Counted from the first letter of the stretch, positions 1-8,659 are shown. The stretch: 64,000 nt of DNA from CAZEPJ01 sp964514105 (GCA_964514105.1 CAZEPJ010000002.1:1-64000); one strand, 5' to 3'. A program made the numbers and translations. The notes: generated by a model from the sequence alone, not told the origin.

Positions 1-54
1 CCCAAGCCCAAGAAGGAGGAGGAGTTCTCCATCTTCCCAAAGGTCAAGTTCTGA
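1..54 (+). CDS. C-terminal tail of an unidentified protein (partial)
   Basis: Seventeen codons followed by TGA are open in frame 1 from the window edge. They encode a lysine- and glutamate-rich tail (PKPKKEEE) followed by FSIFPKVKF. Codon use with G/C third positions matches the neighbours, so this is probably the end of a real gene. The protein cannot be identified from so short a tail. Confidence 0.5.
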   Translation, partial: PKPKKEEEFSIFPKVKF

Positions 55-61
55 GTCCAAG

Positions 62-88
62 ACCGAATATCGGGCAGCGAATACCGAA
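62..88. repeat. possible short intergenic repeat
   Basis: The gap between the first two genes is more AT-rich than its surroundings. It carries CGAATA twice (64-69 and 78-83), each inside a longer ACCGAATA/GCGAATACC context. This resembles small dispersed intergenic repeats of deltaproteobacterial genomes. Only one copy is in the window, so the assignment is tentative. Confidence 0.25.
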
Positions 89-112
89 CCGCAGAAGGTC
101 GAAGGGAGAAGC

Positions 113-868
113 GTGGATGACGCACCGATCCTGACCCAGGACGACCGGGAGCGCTACAGCCGCCAGATCCTCTTTCGGCCCCTGGGCGAGGCGGGCCAGG
201 AGCGATTGGCCGGGGCCCATGCCTTGATATGCGGGGTCGGCGGCCTGGGCAGCCCCGCAGCCACGTACCTGGCGGCCGCCGGTGTGGGCCGCCTCACCCT
301 GGTGGACCCTGACCAGGTGGCCCTGTCCAACCTCAACCGCCAGGTCCTCCACTGGGAGCGGGACCTGGGTCGAGACAAAGTCCACTCCGCCCGAAGAAAG
401 CTCAGATCCCTCAACTCGGGTGTCCGGATCGCGGCCCTGGCCCAAGGGCTCACCCGGGACAACGCCTTGACCATGCTGGCCGGCGTGGACGTGGCCCTGG
501 ACTGCCTTGACAACCTGCAGGGGCGGCTCATCCTCAACGGGGGGTGCGTGGAGCGGGGCGTACCTCTCGTCCACGGCGGGGTGAGGGGCATGGCGGGTCA
601 GGTGACCACGGTCCTTCCCGGGCGGACTCCGTGCCTGGCCTGTATCTTCCACGGGGAGGCGGCCCAGCCGGGGCCCATGCCGGTCCTGGGGGCCGCCGCG
701 GCCCTGGTGGCATCCCTCCAGGTGCTGGAGGCCGTGAAGCTCCTGGCGGGATTCGGGGACCTGCTGGCCGGAAGGATGCTCCACGCCGACGCCCAGGCCC
801 TGCGCTTCCGGGTCGTGAACCTGGAGAGGCGGGACCATTGCCCGATCTGCGGCAGCGGGCGCGCCTGA
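113..868 (+). CDS. MoeB/ThiF/HesA-family E1-like adenylyltransferase
   Basis: This 251-residue protein has the layout of the E1-like enzymes that adenylate the C-terminal glycine of a ubiquitin-like sulfur carrier (MoaD or ThiS). The nucleotide-binding loop GVGGLGS is at residues 41-47 and the ERYSRQ motif at 13-18. Asp130 sits in DCLDN. Two zinc-binding pairs are present, C174/C177 (CLAC) and C243/C246 (CPIC). It lacks the C-terminal rhodanese domain of MOCS3-type proteins. The start is GTG, with GGGAG a few bases upstream. No MoaD or ThiS gene lies downstream in the window, so molybdopterin and thiamine roles cannot be separated. Confidence 0.85.
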   Translation: MDDAPILTQDDRERYSRQILFRPLGEAGQERLAGAHALICGVGGLGSPAATYLAAAGVGRLTLVDPDQVALSNLNRQVLHWERDLGRDKVHSARRKLRSLNSGVRIAALAQGLTRDNALTMLAGVDVALDCLDNLQGRLILNGGCVERGVPLVHGGVRGMAGQVTTVLPGRTPCLACIFHGEAAQPGPMPVLGAAAALVASLQVLEAVKLLAGFGDLLAGRMLHADAQALRFRVVNLERRDHCPICGSGRA

Positions 869-926
869 GCCCATGGCGCAGCAGCCGCATGTCACGCAGG
901 TCCACTGTCCCGGGCGCGCCCTCGGT

Positions 927-2591
927 CTACCGCCCCCCCTTGTGCGTCGCCAGGATCCGGTCGAACAGGTCGCAGGCCTCCTTTCGCAGTCCCCGATCCA
1001 CCCGGATGACTTCCCCCAACTCCAGGTGCTGATCCGAGGCCGCATCGTACGCAGGCCACATGGGGCGCCCCGGGCCATTGGGGTCCCCGGTCCCGGCGAA
1101 CCGGACCCAATAGCCGCCCATGGCGTGTGCCAGGGCGCGTTGCTTTTCGTCGGGGCGCATCCGACCCTTGTCCAGGTTGTCGAACACGTAGGGGATCTCG
1201 GCTCCGTGGAACGCCCCCAGCCGCTCCCCCCAGGCGCCGGCCGGCCTCATGGTGAAGTGGTAGAGGAAGGCCTTTGTCCCCACGCTGGCCATGCCCCGGA
1301 CAAAGGCCCGCATGCCCCCCACGAAGCCCAGGTCACCCAGGGCGTCGCTCAGGGCCTTGGGCACGTCCCCGTCCTCCCGGGCCGGGTACAGGGAGAAGAC
1401 GGCCCCGGCCAGGTGGCCGTATACGGCCTCGAGGGCCAGGCGGTAGGCCGCCACGGTCCGGATGGGCGGGTTCAGGGTGAAGATCGTCCCCTCGTGGGCG
1501 TTGGAGCCGGCCAGGAGGGGCACGGGGCTCTGCCGCCCCTGCTCGTACATGGCCGGGATGTCGTCGGGGAGGGCCCACCCGTCCACCGCGGGTCCGAAGC
1601 GATCGCCGGCCTCCCCCATGAGGCCGATGGTCGGTTTGGAGGCCTCCAGCAGCCTGTTTGCCGGCACGGACCGCAGACAGGCCAATGGGTTGGGGCTGGA
1701 TGAGCAGCCCAGTTCCGCCGCCAGCCGCTCCCCCTGGGCCTCCCCGGCCTCCTGGCCGCGGCTGGGCGCCCGAAGGTGTCGGATCCTCCCGAAGGCGTGG
1801 CCGCTTTGGGCAATGGCCCGGTGAAAGAGCCCCCGGGCCAGGGGCGAGGCCATGAGGCAGCAGACGTTGAGCCCCCCTGCCGACTCTCCAAAGATGGTGA
1901 CTCGCCCGGGGTCTCCTCCGAAGGCCTCGATGTTGCGGGCCACCCACTGGAGGGCGGCCACCTGATCCAGAAGGCCGTAGTTGCCCGAGACGCCCCTTTC
2001 CGACTCCATGGAGAGAAGGGGATGGGCGAGGAATCCCAGGGGGCCCAGCCGGTAGTTCACCGAGACCAGCACCACCCCCTTTCGGGCCAGGGCCTCGCCG
2101 TCGTAATGCGGGGTGGAGGCGGCCCCGGAGATGTTTCCGCCCCCGTGGATCCAGACCATCACCGGGAGCCGCTCGTCCCCGCCCCCGGCCGGGGTCCAGA
2201 CATTGAGATACAGGCAGTCCTCGCTGACCGCATGGAACTTGGCGCCGTAGAGCCTAGAGAGGACATCGGGCTGGGGGCATGCGGGGCCGAACGCGGTGCA
2301 TGCCCGCACCCCCTCCCAGGGCGCAGCGGGTTGGGGGGGCCTCCAGCGCAGGGCGCCCACAGGCGGCGCGGCGTACGGGATCCCCTTGAAGACCCAGACG
2401 TCTCCCCTCTGCCCGGCAACGCCCCCGGCGATCTTCCCCGAATCGATGCCGAGCTGCGGGGCCCGGGATGAGCCGAACGAAGGCGGGGCGGCGCCCGTGA
2501 GAAGGCCGAGGAGGCAGACGACCTGGGCAAGCCGCCAGGGCCTGCTGCCGGTCCAGGGGATCTTGATACCCAGGCGCGTGAAGCCGTTCAT
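927..2591 (-). CDS. secreted type-B carboxylesterase
   Basis: This 554-residue alpha/beta hydrolase belongs to the carboxylesterase type B (para-nitrobenzyl esterase/cholinesterase) family, which hydrolyses carboxylic esters. An N-terminal hydrophobic segment (LAQVVCLLGLLTGAA) looks like a signal peptide. Family landmarks are FKGIPYAAPPVG, SEDCLYLNVW, the oxyanion-loop HGGG, the nucleophile elbow GESAGG, the acid in SNAHEGT and the histidine in FHGAEIPYVF, so the triad appears complete. The frame stays open far upstream, but the ATG used here has GGGAGG seven bases before it and begins just before the signal peptide. It converges on the MoeB-like gene and diverges from the MBL gene. The substrate is unknown. 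Confidence 0.9.
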   Translation of the reverse strand: MNGFTRLGIKIPWTGSRPWRLAQVVCLLGLLTGAAPPSFGSSRAPQLGIDSGKIAGGVAGQRGDVWVFKGIPYAAPPVGALRWRPPQPAAPWEGVRACTAFGPACPQPDVLSRLYGAKFHAVSEDCLYLNVWTPAGGGDERLPVMVWIHGGGNISGAASTPHYDGEALARKGVVLVSVNYRLGPLGFLAHPLLSMESERGVSGNYGLLDQVAALQWVARNIEAFGGDPGRVTIFGESAGGLNVCCLMASPLARGLFHRAIAQSGHAFGRIRHLRAPSRGQEAGEAQGERLAAELGCSSSPNPLACLRSVPANRLLEASKPTIGLMGEAGDRFGPAVDGWALPDDIPAMYEQGRQSPVPLLAGSNAHEGTIFTLNPPIRTVAAYRLALEAVYGHLAGAVFSLYPAREDGDVPKALSDALGDLGFVGGMRAFVRGMASVGTKAFLYHFTMRPAGAWGERLGAFHGAEIPYVFDNLDKGRMRPDEKQRALAHAMGGYWVRFAGTGDPNGPGRPMWPAYDAASDQHLELGEVIRVDRGLRKEACDLFDRILATHKGGR

Positions 2592-2672
2592 GAACGCCTC
2601 CCGATGCGGGTCCGCCGGGATAGGATGCCTGCAGCCCCACGCCGCGTCAGGGGGGCCTTCGGTAAGGTGAGC

Positions 2673-2702
2673 TTGACAGGCCCCCCCTGCTCTGTCAAGA
2701 AT
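2673..2702 (+). promoter_or_regulatory. candidate promoter for the MBL gene, with TTGACA inverted repeat
   Basis: TTGACA (2673-2678) and AAGAAT (2697-2702) are separated by 18 bases. TGTCAA at 2693-2698 makes an inverted repeat with the -35 box, so the site may also bind a dimeric regulator. The leader to the ATG would be about 108 bases. The -10 matches consensus at four of six positions. Confidence 0.4.
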
Positions 2703-2816
2703 CCTCTTGCACGCCGGGGCCGAGGCGGTCTGCCCGGCGCCGGCAGCCGGAGCTGTCCCGCCCCCACCCAAGTGCAGAAAGCGGGAGGGCCTGGGAAATC
2801 CCCGGAGAGGAAGACG

Positions 2817-4088
2817 ATGCCTCGGGATCCGGAGCGGGACCCCATCGTGGCCAGGGCCATGCGGGCCTCCAGATCCGCTGACGGGAGCGAGGCGATTCAA
2901 CTCATCCGCTACCGGGAAGTCCACTTGGAGCACCCCCGTCCCGACGTGCATGTGGCCCGGCAGCTCATCTCCAATGCGTCCTGGGTGGACACGGATGACG
3001 GCACCGTGGTGGTGGACACGCTGCTCACGCCGGAGGCCGGACGCAAGATGCTCCAAGCCATCCGGCAGCAGGGTTCGCGGCCTGTGAGGTACGTCATCTT
3101 CACCCACGGGCATCTGGACCACGTGGGAGGGGCCAGGGCCTTCCTGGCCGACGCCCCCGTTGTCCTCGGTCATCGATTTCTGCCGGAACGGCTGGAGAAG
3201 TACGAGCTGCTCAAGGTGCACCGCGCCCGCATCGCATCCGTTCAGTTCAACATCCCCTTTCGCCCCGTGGAGGAGTCCTTCGTGTATCCCGAAAGGACGT
3301 TCGCGGACTTCATGAGCTTCTCCCTGGGGGGAAAGACCTTCGAGCTCCATCACGCCAGGGGGGAGACGGACGACCATTGCTGGGTCTTCGTGCCCGAGAT
3401 CGGAACGGTCCTGGTGGGAGACCTCCTCATCGGGAGCCTCCCCAACATCGGCAACCCGTTCAAGCCGACCCGCTTCGCCCTGCCGTGGGCCCGGGCCCTG
3501 GAGGCGATTCGCGCGAAGGGGCCCGAGCTCATCGTGGCCGGAGGCGGGCGGGCCACGTACGAGGGGGCGACGGTCCGGGCCGTCCTGGATGCGACCATCG
3601 AGGCCATCTACGCCATCCACGACCAGGTGGTCCGCCACATCAACGCGGGCGTGCCCCTGGATGAGATGGTTCATCTCGTGAAGCTGCCCCAGCATCTTCA
3701 GGACAGCCCGTATTTGCGCTTCGTTTACTCCAGGCCCGAGTTCGCCGTGTTCAACATCCACCGCTGGTACCACGGCTACTTCGACCACAACCCGGCACAC
3801 CTCCTCCCCAGGCCGCAAGGGGAGGTCAACGAGGAGATCTTCGGCCTCATCGGAAGCCGGGACGCCATCATGAAAAGGACGCAGGAGCTGCTGGAGAAGG
3901 ACAGGGCCCAGCTCGCCCTCCAGATCCTGGATATCCTCCTTCAGCACGACCCCGAGGATGGGGAGGCCCGCGCCGTGCGGCTGAAGATCCTGGAGGCCCT
4001 CTGTGCTCGGGACGGCTGCGTCATGTCCCGCAACACCTACGTCCACTTCATGGAGCGGGACCGGGAATTCCTGAAGGGCGGTCCCTGA
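2817..4088 (+). CDS. metallo-beta-lactamase hydrolase with alkylsulfatase dimerisation domain
   Basis: This 423-residue protein has an N-terminal metallo-beta-lactamase domain. The zinc motif THGHLDH gives His97, His99, Asp101 and His102, with further ligand candidates in the HHARGETDDH and GDLL segments. The C-terminal part resembles the dimerisation and lipid-binding regions of alkylsulfatases (HRWYHGYFDHNP, then MSRNTYVHFM near the end). It is shorter than SdsA-type secreted alkylsulfatases and has no signal peptide, so it is probably cytoplasmic. The ATG has GGAGAGG upstream; the frame is open further 5' but without a comparable site. Sulfate-ester or other ester hydrolysis is likely; the substrate is not known. 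Confidence 0.8.
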   Translation: MPRDPERDPIVARAMRASRSADGSEAIQLIRYREVHLEHPRPDVHVARQLISNASWVDTDDGTVVVDTLLTPEAGRKMLQAIRQQGSRPVRYVIFTHGHLDHVGGARAFLADAPVVLGHRFLPERLEKYELLKVHRARIASVQFNIPFRPVEESFVYPERTFADFMSFSLGGKTFELHHARGETDDHCWVFVPEIGTVLVGDLLIGSLPNIGNPFKPTRFALPWARALEAIRAKGPELIVAGGGRATYEGATVRAVLDATIEAIYAIHDQVVRHINAGVPLDEMVHLVKLPQHLQDSPYLRFVYSRPEFAVFNIHRWYHGYFDHNPAHLLPRPQGEVNEEIFGLIGSRDAIMKRTQELLEKDRAQLALQILDILLQHDPEDGEARAVRLKILEALCARDGCVMSRNTYVHFMERDREFLKGGP

Positions 4089-4203
4089 GGCCCGGATGCG
4101 CGCCCGAGGCAGGCGGCAACGGGAGGCTCCCTGGGACTCGGCCGGCAGGACGCCGCCCCCCAGGCATGACGGCCATGCTGGATGGTTTCGCAAGAAGCCG
4201 TCA

Positions 4204-4274
4204 CCCCGGTGGAAACCGGGGTCCCGGAATCATTCAACGAACTGAAAACACTGGATTCCGTCTTTCGACGGAAT
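4204..4274. repeat. pair of intergenic hairpins
   Basis: Two perfect stem-loops lie between the MBL gene and the GntR promoter. The first has a 7-bp stem CCCCGGT/ACCGGGG with loop GGAA (4204-4221). The second has an 8-bp stem ATTCCGTC/GACGGAAT with loop TTTC (4255-4274). The second resembles the GGAATGACG-type palindromes scattered between genes in many deltaproteobacteria. Neither is followed directly by a T-run, so they are not obvious intrinsic terminators. Confidence 0.55.
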
Positions 4275-4318
4275 GACGAAAAACGCCGTTTCCTGTCTTT
4301 TTCGCAAGATCATCATGC

Positions 4319-4347
4319 TTGACAAACCTTGGGGTGTGCAATATAAG
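4319..4347 (+). promoter_or_regulatory. strong sigma70-type promoter of the GntR/ABC operon
   Basis: A perfect -35 TTGACA (4319-4324) is followed after 17 bases by TATAAG (4342-4347). Transcription would begin near 4354, which rules out the TTG codon at 4353 as a start and supports the ATG at 4380. TGACAA (4320-4325) and TTGTCA (4353-4358) form an inverted pair spanning the core promoter and are candidate half-sites for the GntR protein encoded next. Confidence 0.75.
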
Positions 4348-4379
4348 CCAAATTGTCATTACTTTTCCCAAAAGACACG

Positions 4380-5138
4380 ATGAAGCGAGCCGCAGTGGGG
4401 ACTCTTCACCAGGCGTTGAGCGATCGGTTCCGGGGGTATATCCACCAGGGGATCTGGTCGGTGGGCGCCCTCATCCCTTCGGAGCAGGAGCTGTGCGCCC
4501 AGTTCTCCACCAGCCGCACCACCGTGAGGAAGGCCCTGGAGCGCCTCTCCCTGGAGGGGTACATCCAGAGGCGTCCCGGCAAAGGGACCTGGGTCTGCGA
4601 GTTCGGGAAGGGGCGCGAGATCTGGCGGGTGGCGGGAATGACCGCGGACTACCCGTTCCCGGAACACGTCCGGACCGAGATCCTCTCCAGGGAGCATGTG
4701 CCGGTGGACCCCTCCGATCCCCTGTTCCACGGGTTCGGGGCCGGCGAGATCCTGGCCAGGCTCCGCGTCCTCAGGAGCCTCAAGGGGACGCCCCTGGCTT
4801 TGGCGGACGTGTACCTGGGCGGGCAGGACGGGGAGCGGGTCGTCAAGGCGTTCCGGTCCGGAGAGGACATGTTCGTGTTCTCGGTCATGGAGCGGGAGAC
4901 CGGCCGTCGGGTCACCGAGGTCCACGAGACCATCGACTGCCGGCTTGCCGTCGGAGACGTGGCCCGGCTGCTGAAGGTCGATGATGGGGCGCCTCTCCTT
5001 TTCATGAGGCGGATCCTGCTGGACGGCGACGGGCGTCCCGTGGAGTCCGTGCAGACCCACTTCCGTCCGGATCTGCACAAGATCCGGATGATCCGGGTGC
5101 GGGAGAACCTGCCCAACCACACAGGAGGGAGACCATGA
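4380..5138 (+). CDS. GntR-family transcriptional regulator with UTRA ligand domain
   Basis: This 252-residue regulator has an N-terminal winged helix-turn-helix of the GntR family (PSEQELCAQFSTSRTTVRKA, then LEGYIQRRPGKGTWV) and a C-terminal UTRA-type ligand-binding domain (HETIDCRLAVGDVA, then APLLFMRRI). UTRA domains usually sense small metabolites, often sugars or sugar derivatives. The ATG is chosen because the upstream promoter would start transcription about 26 bases before it. Its stop overlaps the ATG of the ABC binding protein (ATGA), so it is co-transcribed with the transporter and probably autoregulates the operon. The ligand is unknown. Confidence 0.9.
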   Translation: MKRAAVGTLHQALSDRFRGYIHQGIWSVGALIPSEQELCAQFSTSRTTVRKALERLSLEGYIQRRPGKGTWVCEFGKGREIWRVAGMTADYPFPEHVRTEILSREHVPVDPSDPLFHGFGAGEILARLRVLRSLKGTPLALADVYLGGQDGERVVKAFRSGEDMFVFSVMERETGRRVTEVHETIDCRLAVGDVARLLKVDDGAPLLFMRRILLDGDGRPVESVQTHFRPDLHKIRMIRVRENLPNHTGGRP

Positions 5139-6463
5139 CAAGCGTTTCCAGGAGCAAGGGATTGAGGCTGGCGGCGGCCACGGCCTTGGCCTTGATGGCC
5201 ACGGCCTCGTTGACCGCGGCCGTCCACGCCCAGTTCAACTGGCGCAAGTACGAGGGGCAGACCATCCGGGTGGTCCTGAGCAAGAGCGCCTTCACCCCCA
5301 TCGCCGTCAAACAGATCGAGGAGTTCGAGAAGGCCACGGGGATCAAGGTGATCCACGAGCACTATGGCTCGGATCCCCTGCGGAACAAGCTCCTCATGGA
5401 GCTGGCCGCCAAGAACAAGGACCTGGACGTGTTCCAGGGGATGATGAAGACCAACTACCAGTACCACAAGGCCGGCTGGCTGGAGCCGTTGGACGCCTAC
5501 CTGAAGGATCCCGCCGCGACCAACCCGGACTACGACTACGCGGATTTCTACCCCAAGATCCTCACGGTCATCGACGGCAAGACCATGGGGATCACCACCA
5601 GCGTCAACACCCAGGTCCTCATGTACCGCAAGGACCTCTTCGAACAGCATGGCCTCAAGGTGCCCACCAACTGGCAGGAGCTGGAGGCCGCGGCCAGGAA
5701 GCTCACCCTGGACACGGACGGGGACAAGAAGACGGACGTGTACGGCTGGATCGCCCGCATGGATGCCGAGAACACGGCCCCTTTCGCCAACTTCCTGTTC
5801 ACCAACGGGGCGCGCTGGCTGGACCACAGGAAGAAGCCCGCCTTCAACTCCCCGGAGGCGGTGGAGGCCATGAAGTTCTACGGCCGGCTGCTCAAGGAAT
5901 ACGGCCCGCCGGGTGGGAGCACCATCGGGTGGAAGGAGGTCATCGGGGCCTTCGCCCAGGGCAAGGCGGCCATGACCGTGGAGATCTCCATCTTCGCCCA
6001 GATGGTCCTGGAGGACCCCAAACAGTCCAAAGTCGCCGGCAAGGTCGGGTACGCCCCCTTCCCCCCGGGCAAGCCCCAGCACGGGGTCACCATGGTGCCC
6101 ACCAACACCCTTCACATCAGCGCATACTCGGAGAAGAAGGGGCCGGCCTGGTACTATATCCAGTTCGCCACGGACAAGGCCCGCATGCTGGAGAACCAGA
6201 TCAACGGCCTGCACGGCTCGCGCAAATCCTGCTGGCAGGACCCCAAGTGGAAGCAGGCCGACAAGCTCCCGGAGTTGACAAGGATGGTGCTCCAGGGATT
6301 CGAGAACGGCCTGGTGGATTTCGAGATCCCCATCGCCGGGTTCGTGGAGGCCCGCCAGCACCTCAACCAGGCCATCTTCACCGCGTACGAGGGGGGTGAC
6401 GTGAAGAAGGCGGCCGATCAGGCCGTCAAGGACGTGGAGGAGATCATGAAGCGGACGGAGTGA
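5135..6463 (+). CDS. ABC transporter periplasmic binding protein (family 1, sugar type)
   Basis: This 442-residue extracellular solute-binding protein is of the MalE/UgpB type. The N-terminal signal peptide has a positively charged start, a hydrophobic core (LAAATALALMATAS) and a likely AHAQ-like cleavage site near residue 32 (AVHAQ). It captures substrate in the periplasm for the two permeases at 7739-9486 and the ATPase at 12673-13773. Its ATG overlaps the regulator stop by four bases. Family 1 proteins bind sugars, polyols, glycerophosphodiesters and related compounds. The neighbouring CoA-transferase and enolase-superfamily genes favour a sugar acid or other carboxylated substrate, but this is inference. 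Confidence 0.88.
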   Translation: MTSVSRSKGLRLAAATALALMATASLTAAVHAQFNWRKYEGQTIRVVLSKSAFTPIAVKQIEEFEKATGIKVIHEHYGSDPLRNKLLMELAAKNKDLDVFQGMMKTNYQYHKAGWLEPLDAYLKDPAATNPDYDYADFYPKILTVIDGKTMGITTSVNTQVLMYRKDLFEQHGLKVPTNWQELEAAARKLTLDTDGDKKTDVYGWIARMDAENTAPFANFLFTNGARWLDHRKKPAFNSPEAVEAMKFYGRLLKEYGPPGGSTIGWKEVIGAFAQGKAAMTVEISIFAQMVLEDPKQSKVAGKVGYAPFPPGKPQHGVTMVPTNTLHISAYSEKKGPAWYYIQFATDKARMLENQINGLHGSRKSCWQDPKWKQADKLPELTRMVLQGFENGLVDFEIPIAGFVEARQHLNQAIFTAYEGGDVKKAADQAVKDVEEIMKRTE

Positions 6464-6527
6464 TCAGAGGGACCCATCCATGCCGCCCTTCCCAAAGGGG
6501 GGCAAGCCGAGGCAAGGAGGCAGCGTC

Positions 6528-7689
6528 ATGAGGCGGACGACCTTTCTTCTGATTTCCTGCGCCTTCATCCTGCTGGGCTTTGGATCCTCATATGCCCAGG
6601 ACGTCGGTCCAGCCCGATTCTTCGACATGAAAGAGATCCTGGATGAGGCCACACTGAGCACGGTCATCGCCAAGGACGGCGAAGTGGAAAGCAAGGCCCG
6701 GCCAGGGAAGAAGGTTCGCGTCATGGAGCTAACCTTCACCAGCCAGGATTGGCACGGGTCTCTCTGGAAGCACCCCGCGAGGGTGTACATCCCGGAGGGA
6801 TCTCAGGGAGGCGGAAATGTGGGGATCATCGGCACAGAGAGGCAGTTCTTCGGGGAAGGGTCGGGACGCAGCAAGATCCCGGGCACGGATCTGAGCACCG
6901 AGGCGGAATACGCCGAGGGAACGGCCATCGACCTTGGAGTCCCCATCATGGTGTTTGCCGTCCCCGCGGAGGACTACTTCGGCCTGGACGAATCGGACCT
7001 GATGGGCCACGCCATGAAGAAGCTTATCGAGACCAGAGACCTTACCTGGTATGGCTACTATCCGATCATCAAGGCATATCTGCGGGCCATCACGCTGCTT
7101 CNNNNNNNNNNNNNNNNNNNNNNNNNNNNNNNNNNNNNNNNNNNNNNNNNNNNNNNNNNNNNNNNNNNNNNNNNNNNNNNNNNNNNNNNNNNNNNNNNNN
7201 NAGTCCTCCTACCTCGTCGCCCTGGGCACCAACGATGAGTTCTATGCCCTGGGGACGCCCAACAGCATGATGAGTGAGATGGCAGGGGACAAGGGCTTTC
7301 TGGCGATCGACAACACGGCGCACACGTGGGTTTCCAAGAAACACCTGGGGGCGTGGAGGACGTGGCTGGCCCATACATTCCAGGGACGTTCTGTTCCCAA
7401 GGTGGAGGCCAAGGCCGAGGCGAAGAAAGGAAAGCTCTTCGTAACCGCCAAGATCACATCCGAGAATGCCCCAGTCGGGGTCAAGTTGTTCTATTCCTAC
7501 AACAAGACCACCGACTGGCGGGCGTCCAGGTGGGAGTCCACTCCCATGACCCCAAGGGATGGAGCATATTTCGCGGCCGTGGATTTGAAAAAGGACGACA
7601 AGGTTGGCCACTACGTTGAGGTGGAACACGACGGGAAGGGAGGGGTTGGGGCGGTGAGCTCGTTGGTCGAGGTCACCGAATTGGACTGA
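6528..7689 (+). CDS. PhoPQ-activated pathogenicity-related (PqaA-like) secreted hydrolase, interrupted by an assembly gap
   Basis: Two reading frames flank a run of N and together look like one alpha/beta-hydrolase of the PhoPQ_related family. The 5' part starts at an ATG with an excellent AAGGAGG site. It encodes a signal peptide (FLLISCAFILLGFGSSYAQ), then HPARVYIPEG, a GTERQFFGEG segment and a region ending in helical YYPIIKAYLRAI. The 3' part has GTNDEFYALGT and DNTAHTWVSKKH, matching the acidic and histidine loops of the family, then a beta-rich tail. The segment that should hold the serine elbow is lost in the gap. The two parts are offset by one base, which means nothing because the gap size is arbitrary. 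It lies between the binding protein and permeases of one ABC system. Confidence 0.7.
7102..7201. other. assembly gap (100 N)
   Basis: Exactly 100 N, the usual placeholder for a scaffold gap of unknown length. It sits inside the PqaA-like hydrolase gene and hides its central region. Confidence 0.98.
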
Positions 7690-7738
7690 CCTCTTGGGGG
7701 ATGTGGACCACAGGAAGCTGGATATGGCCTGGGCATAG

Positions 7739-8659
7739 ATGAACGGCATGCTGCAAACGGGAAGCGTGGTCCTGGGGAGGGCTCTCGACCACCTCGACCG
7801 CCACGTGCGGCTCATTTTCCCCTTCCCGGCGCTCCTTGTCATGGCGGGTCTCTTCCTCTACCCGCTGTTCGAGCTTTTCCGGGCCGGCATGAGCCGCTGG
7901 ATGCTCACAGCCCCCGAGGCCAGCGGCTTCGTCTGGTTCGCCAACTTCGCCCAGGCGTTCTTCAGGGACACCCATTTCTGGAAGGCCGTGTGGCTCACCC
8001 TGTACCTGGCGCTGGGATCGGTCTTCTTCCAGCTCATCATGGGGTTCGCCCTGGCGCTCATGCTCAACCGGGAGTTCAAAGGGGAATCCCTGGTGCGCAC
8101 GCTCCTGCTCTTTCCCATCATCGCCACGCCCGTGGCCATGTCACTCACATGGAACATGATGATGAACCCCATGATGGGGGTGCTCAACTACTTCCTGTCG
8201 CTGGCCGGGCTCGGGCCCCTGGGTTGGGCCTCGGACCGGGCCACGGTCATGGCGTCGCTCATCCTGGTGGAGGTGTGGCACTGGACCCCGTTCATGATGT
8301 TGGTCCTTCTGGCGGGGCTGAGAAACCTGCCCAAGGATCCGTATGAGGCCGCGGTCATGGACGGGGCATCGCGCGTCCGCATCTTTTTCCAGATCACCTT
8401 GCCGCTCATGCAGCCTTACATCGTCCTGGTGGTCATCCTGAGGCTGATCCACGAGCTCAGGGTGTTCGACCCCATCTTCGTCATCTCGGGGGGCGGGCCC
8501 ATGCGGGCATCCGAGACCCTCAACCTCATGGTCTACCGGGAGGCCTTCCGGGCCCTGAACTACGGATACGCCTGCGCCCTGGGGCTGGTGGTCCTGGTCC
8601 TCATCCTCGCCATCAGCTTGGTCGTGTTCCGCTACCGGGAGCGGGGCTGGAGGTACTGA
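7739..8659 (+). CDS. ABC transporter permease (MalF/UgpA type)
   Basis: This 306-residue inner-membrane permease has about six hydrophobic segments. The first is LIFPFPALLVMAGLFLYPLF near residue 25. The cytoplasmic EAA loop that docks on the ATPase is clear (EAAVMDGASRVRIFFQITLP). It is the first of two permeases for the sugar-type ABC system started by the binding protein at 5135. Its stop overlaps the start of the next permease by one base (TGATG), indicating translational coupling. Confidence 0.92.
   Translation: MNGMLQTGSVVLGRALDHLDRHVRLIFPFPALLVMAGLFLYPLFELFRAGMSRWMLTAPEASGFVWFANFAQAFFRDTHFWKAVWLTLYLALGSVFFQLIMGFALALMLNREFKGESLVRTLLLFPIIATPVAMSLTWNMMMNPMMGVLNYFLSLAGLGPLGWASDRATVMASLILVEVWHWTPFMMLVLLAGLRNLPKDPYEAAVMDGASRVRIFFQITLPLMQPYIVLVVILRLIHELRVFDPIFVISGGGPMRASETLNLMVYREAFRALNYGYACALGLVVLVLILAISLVVFRYRERGWRY

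Noticed and set aside
927..4193. Carboxylesterase frame extended upstream to 4193 (1088 residues)
   Set aside because: The upstream part is antisense to the MBL gene. It has no family similarity, and the ATG at 2591 has a good ribosome site right before a signal peptide.
4204..4274. Intrinsic terminators after the MBL gene
   Set aside because: Stems lack an immediate T-run on the plus strand; better explained as dispersed palindromes.
4353..4379. TTG start for the GntR regulator
   Set aside because: The promoter at 4319-4347 would start transcription at about 4354, so this codon would not be on the transcript.
6528..7689. Frameshift in the PqaA-like gene
   Set aside because: The frame change falls across a gap whose length is arbitrary, so it is not evidence of a mutation.
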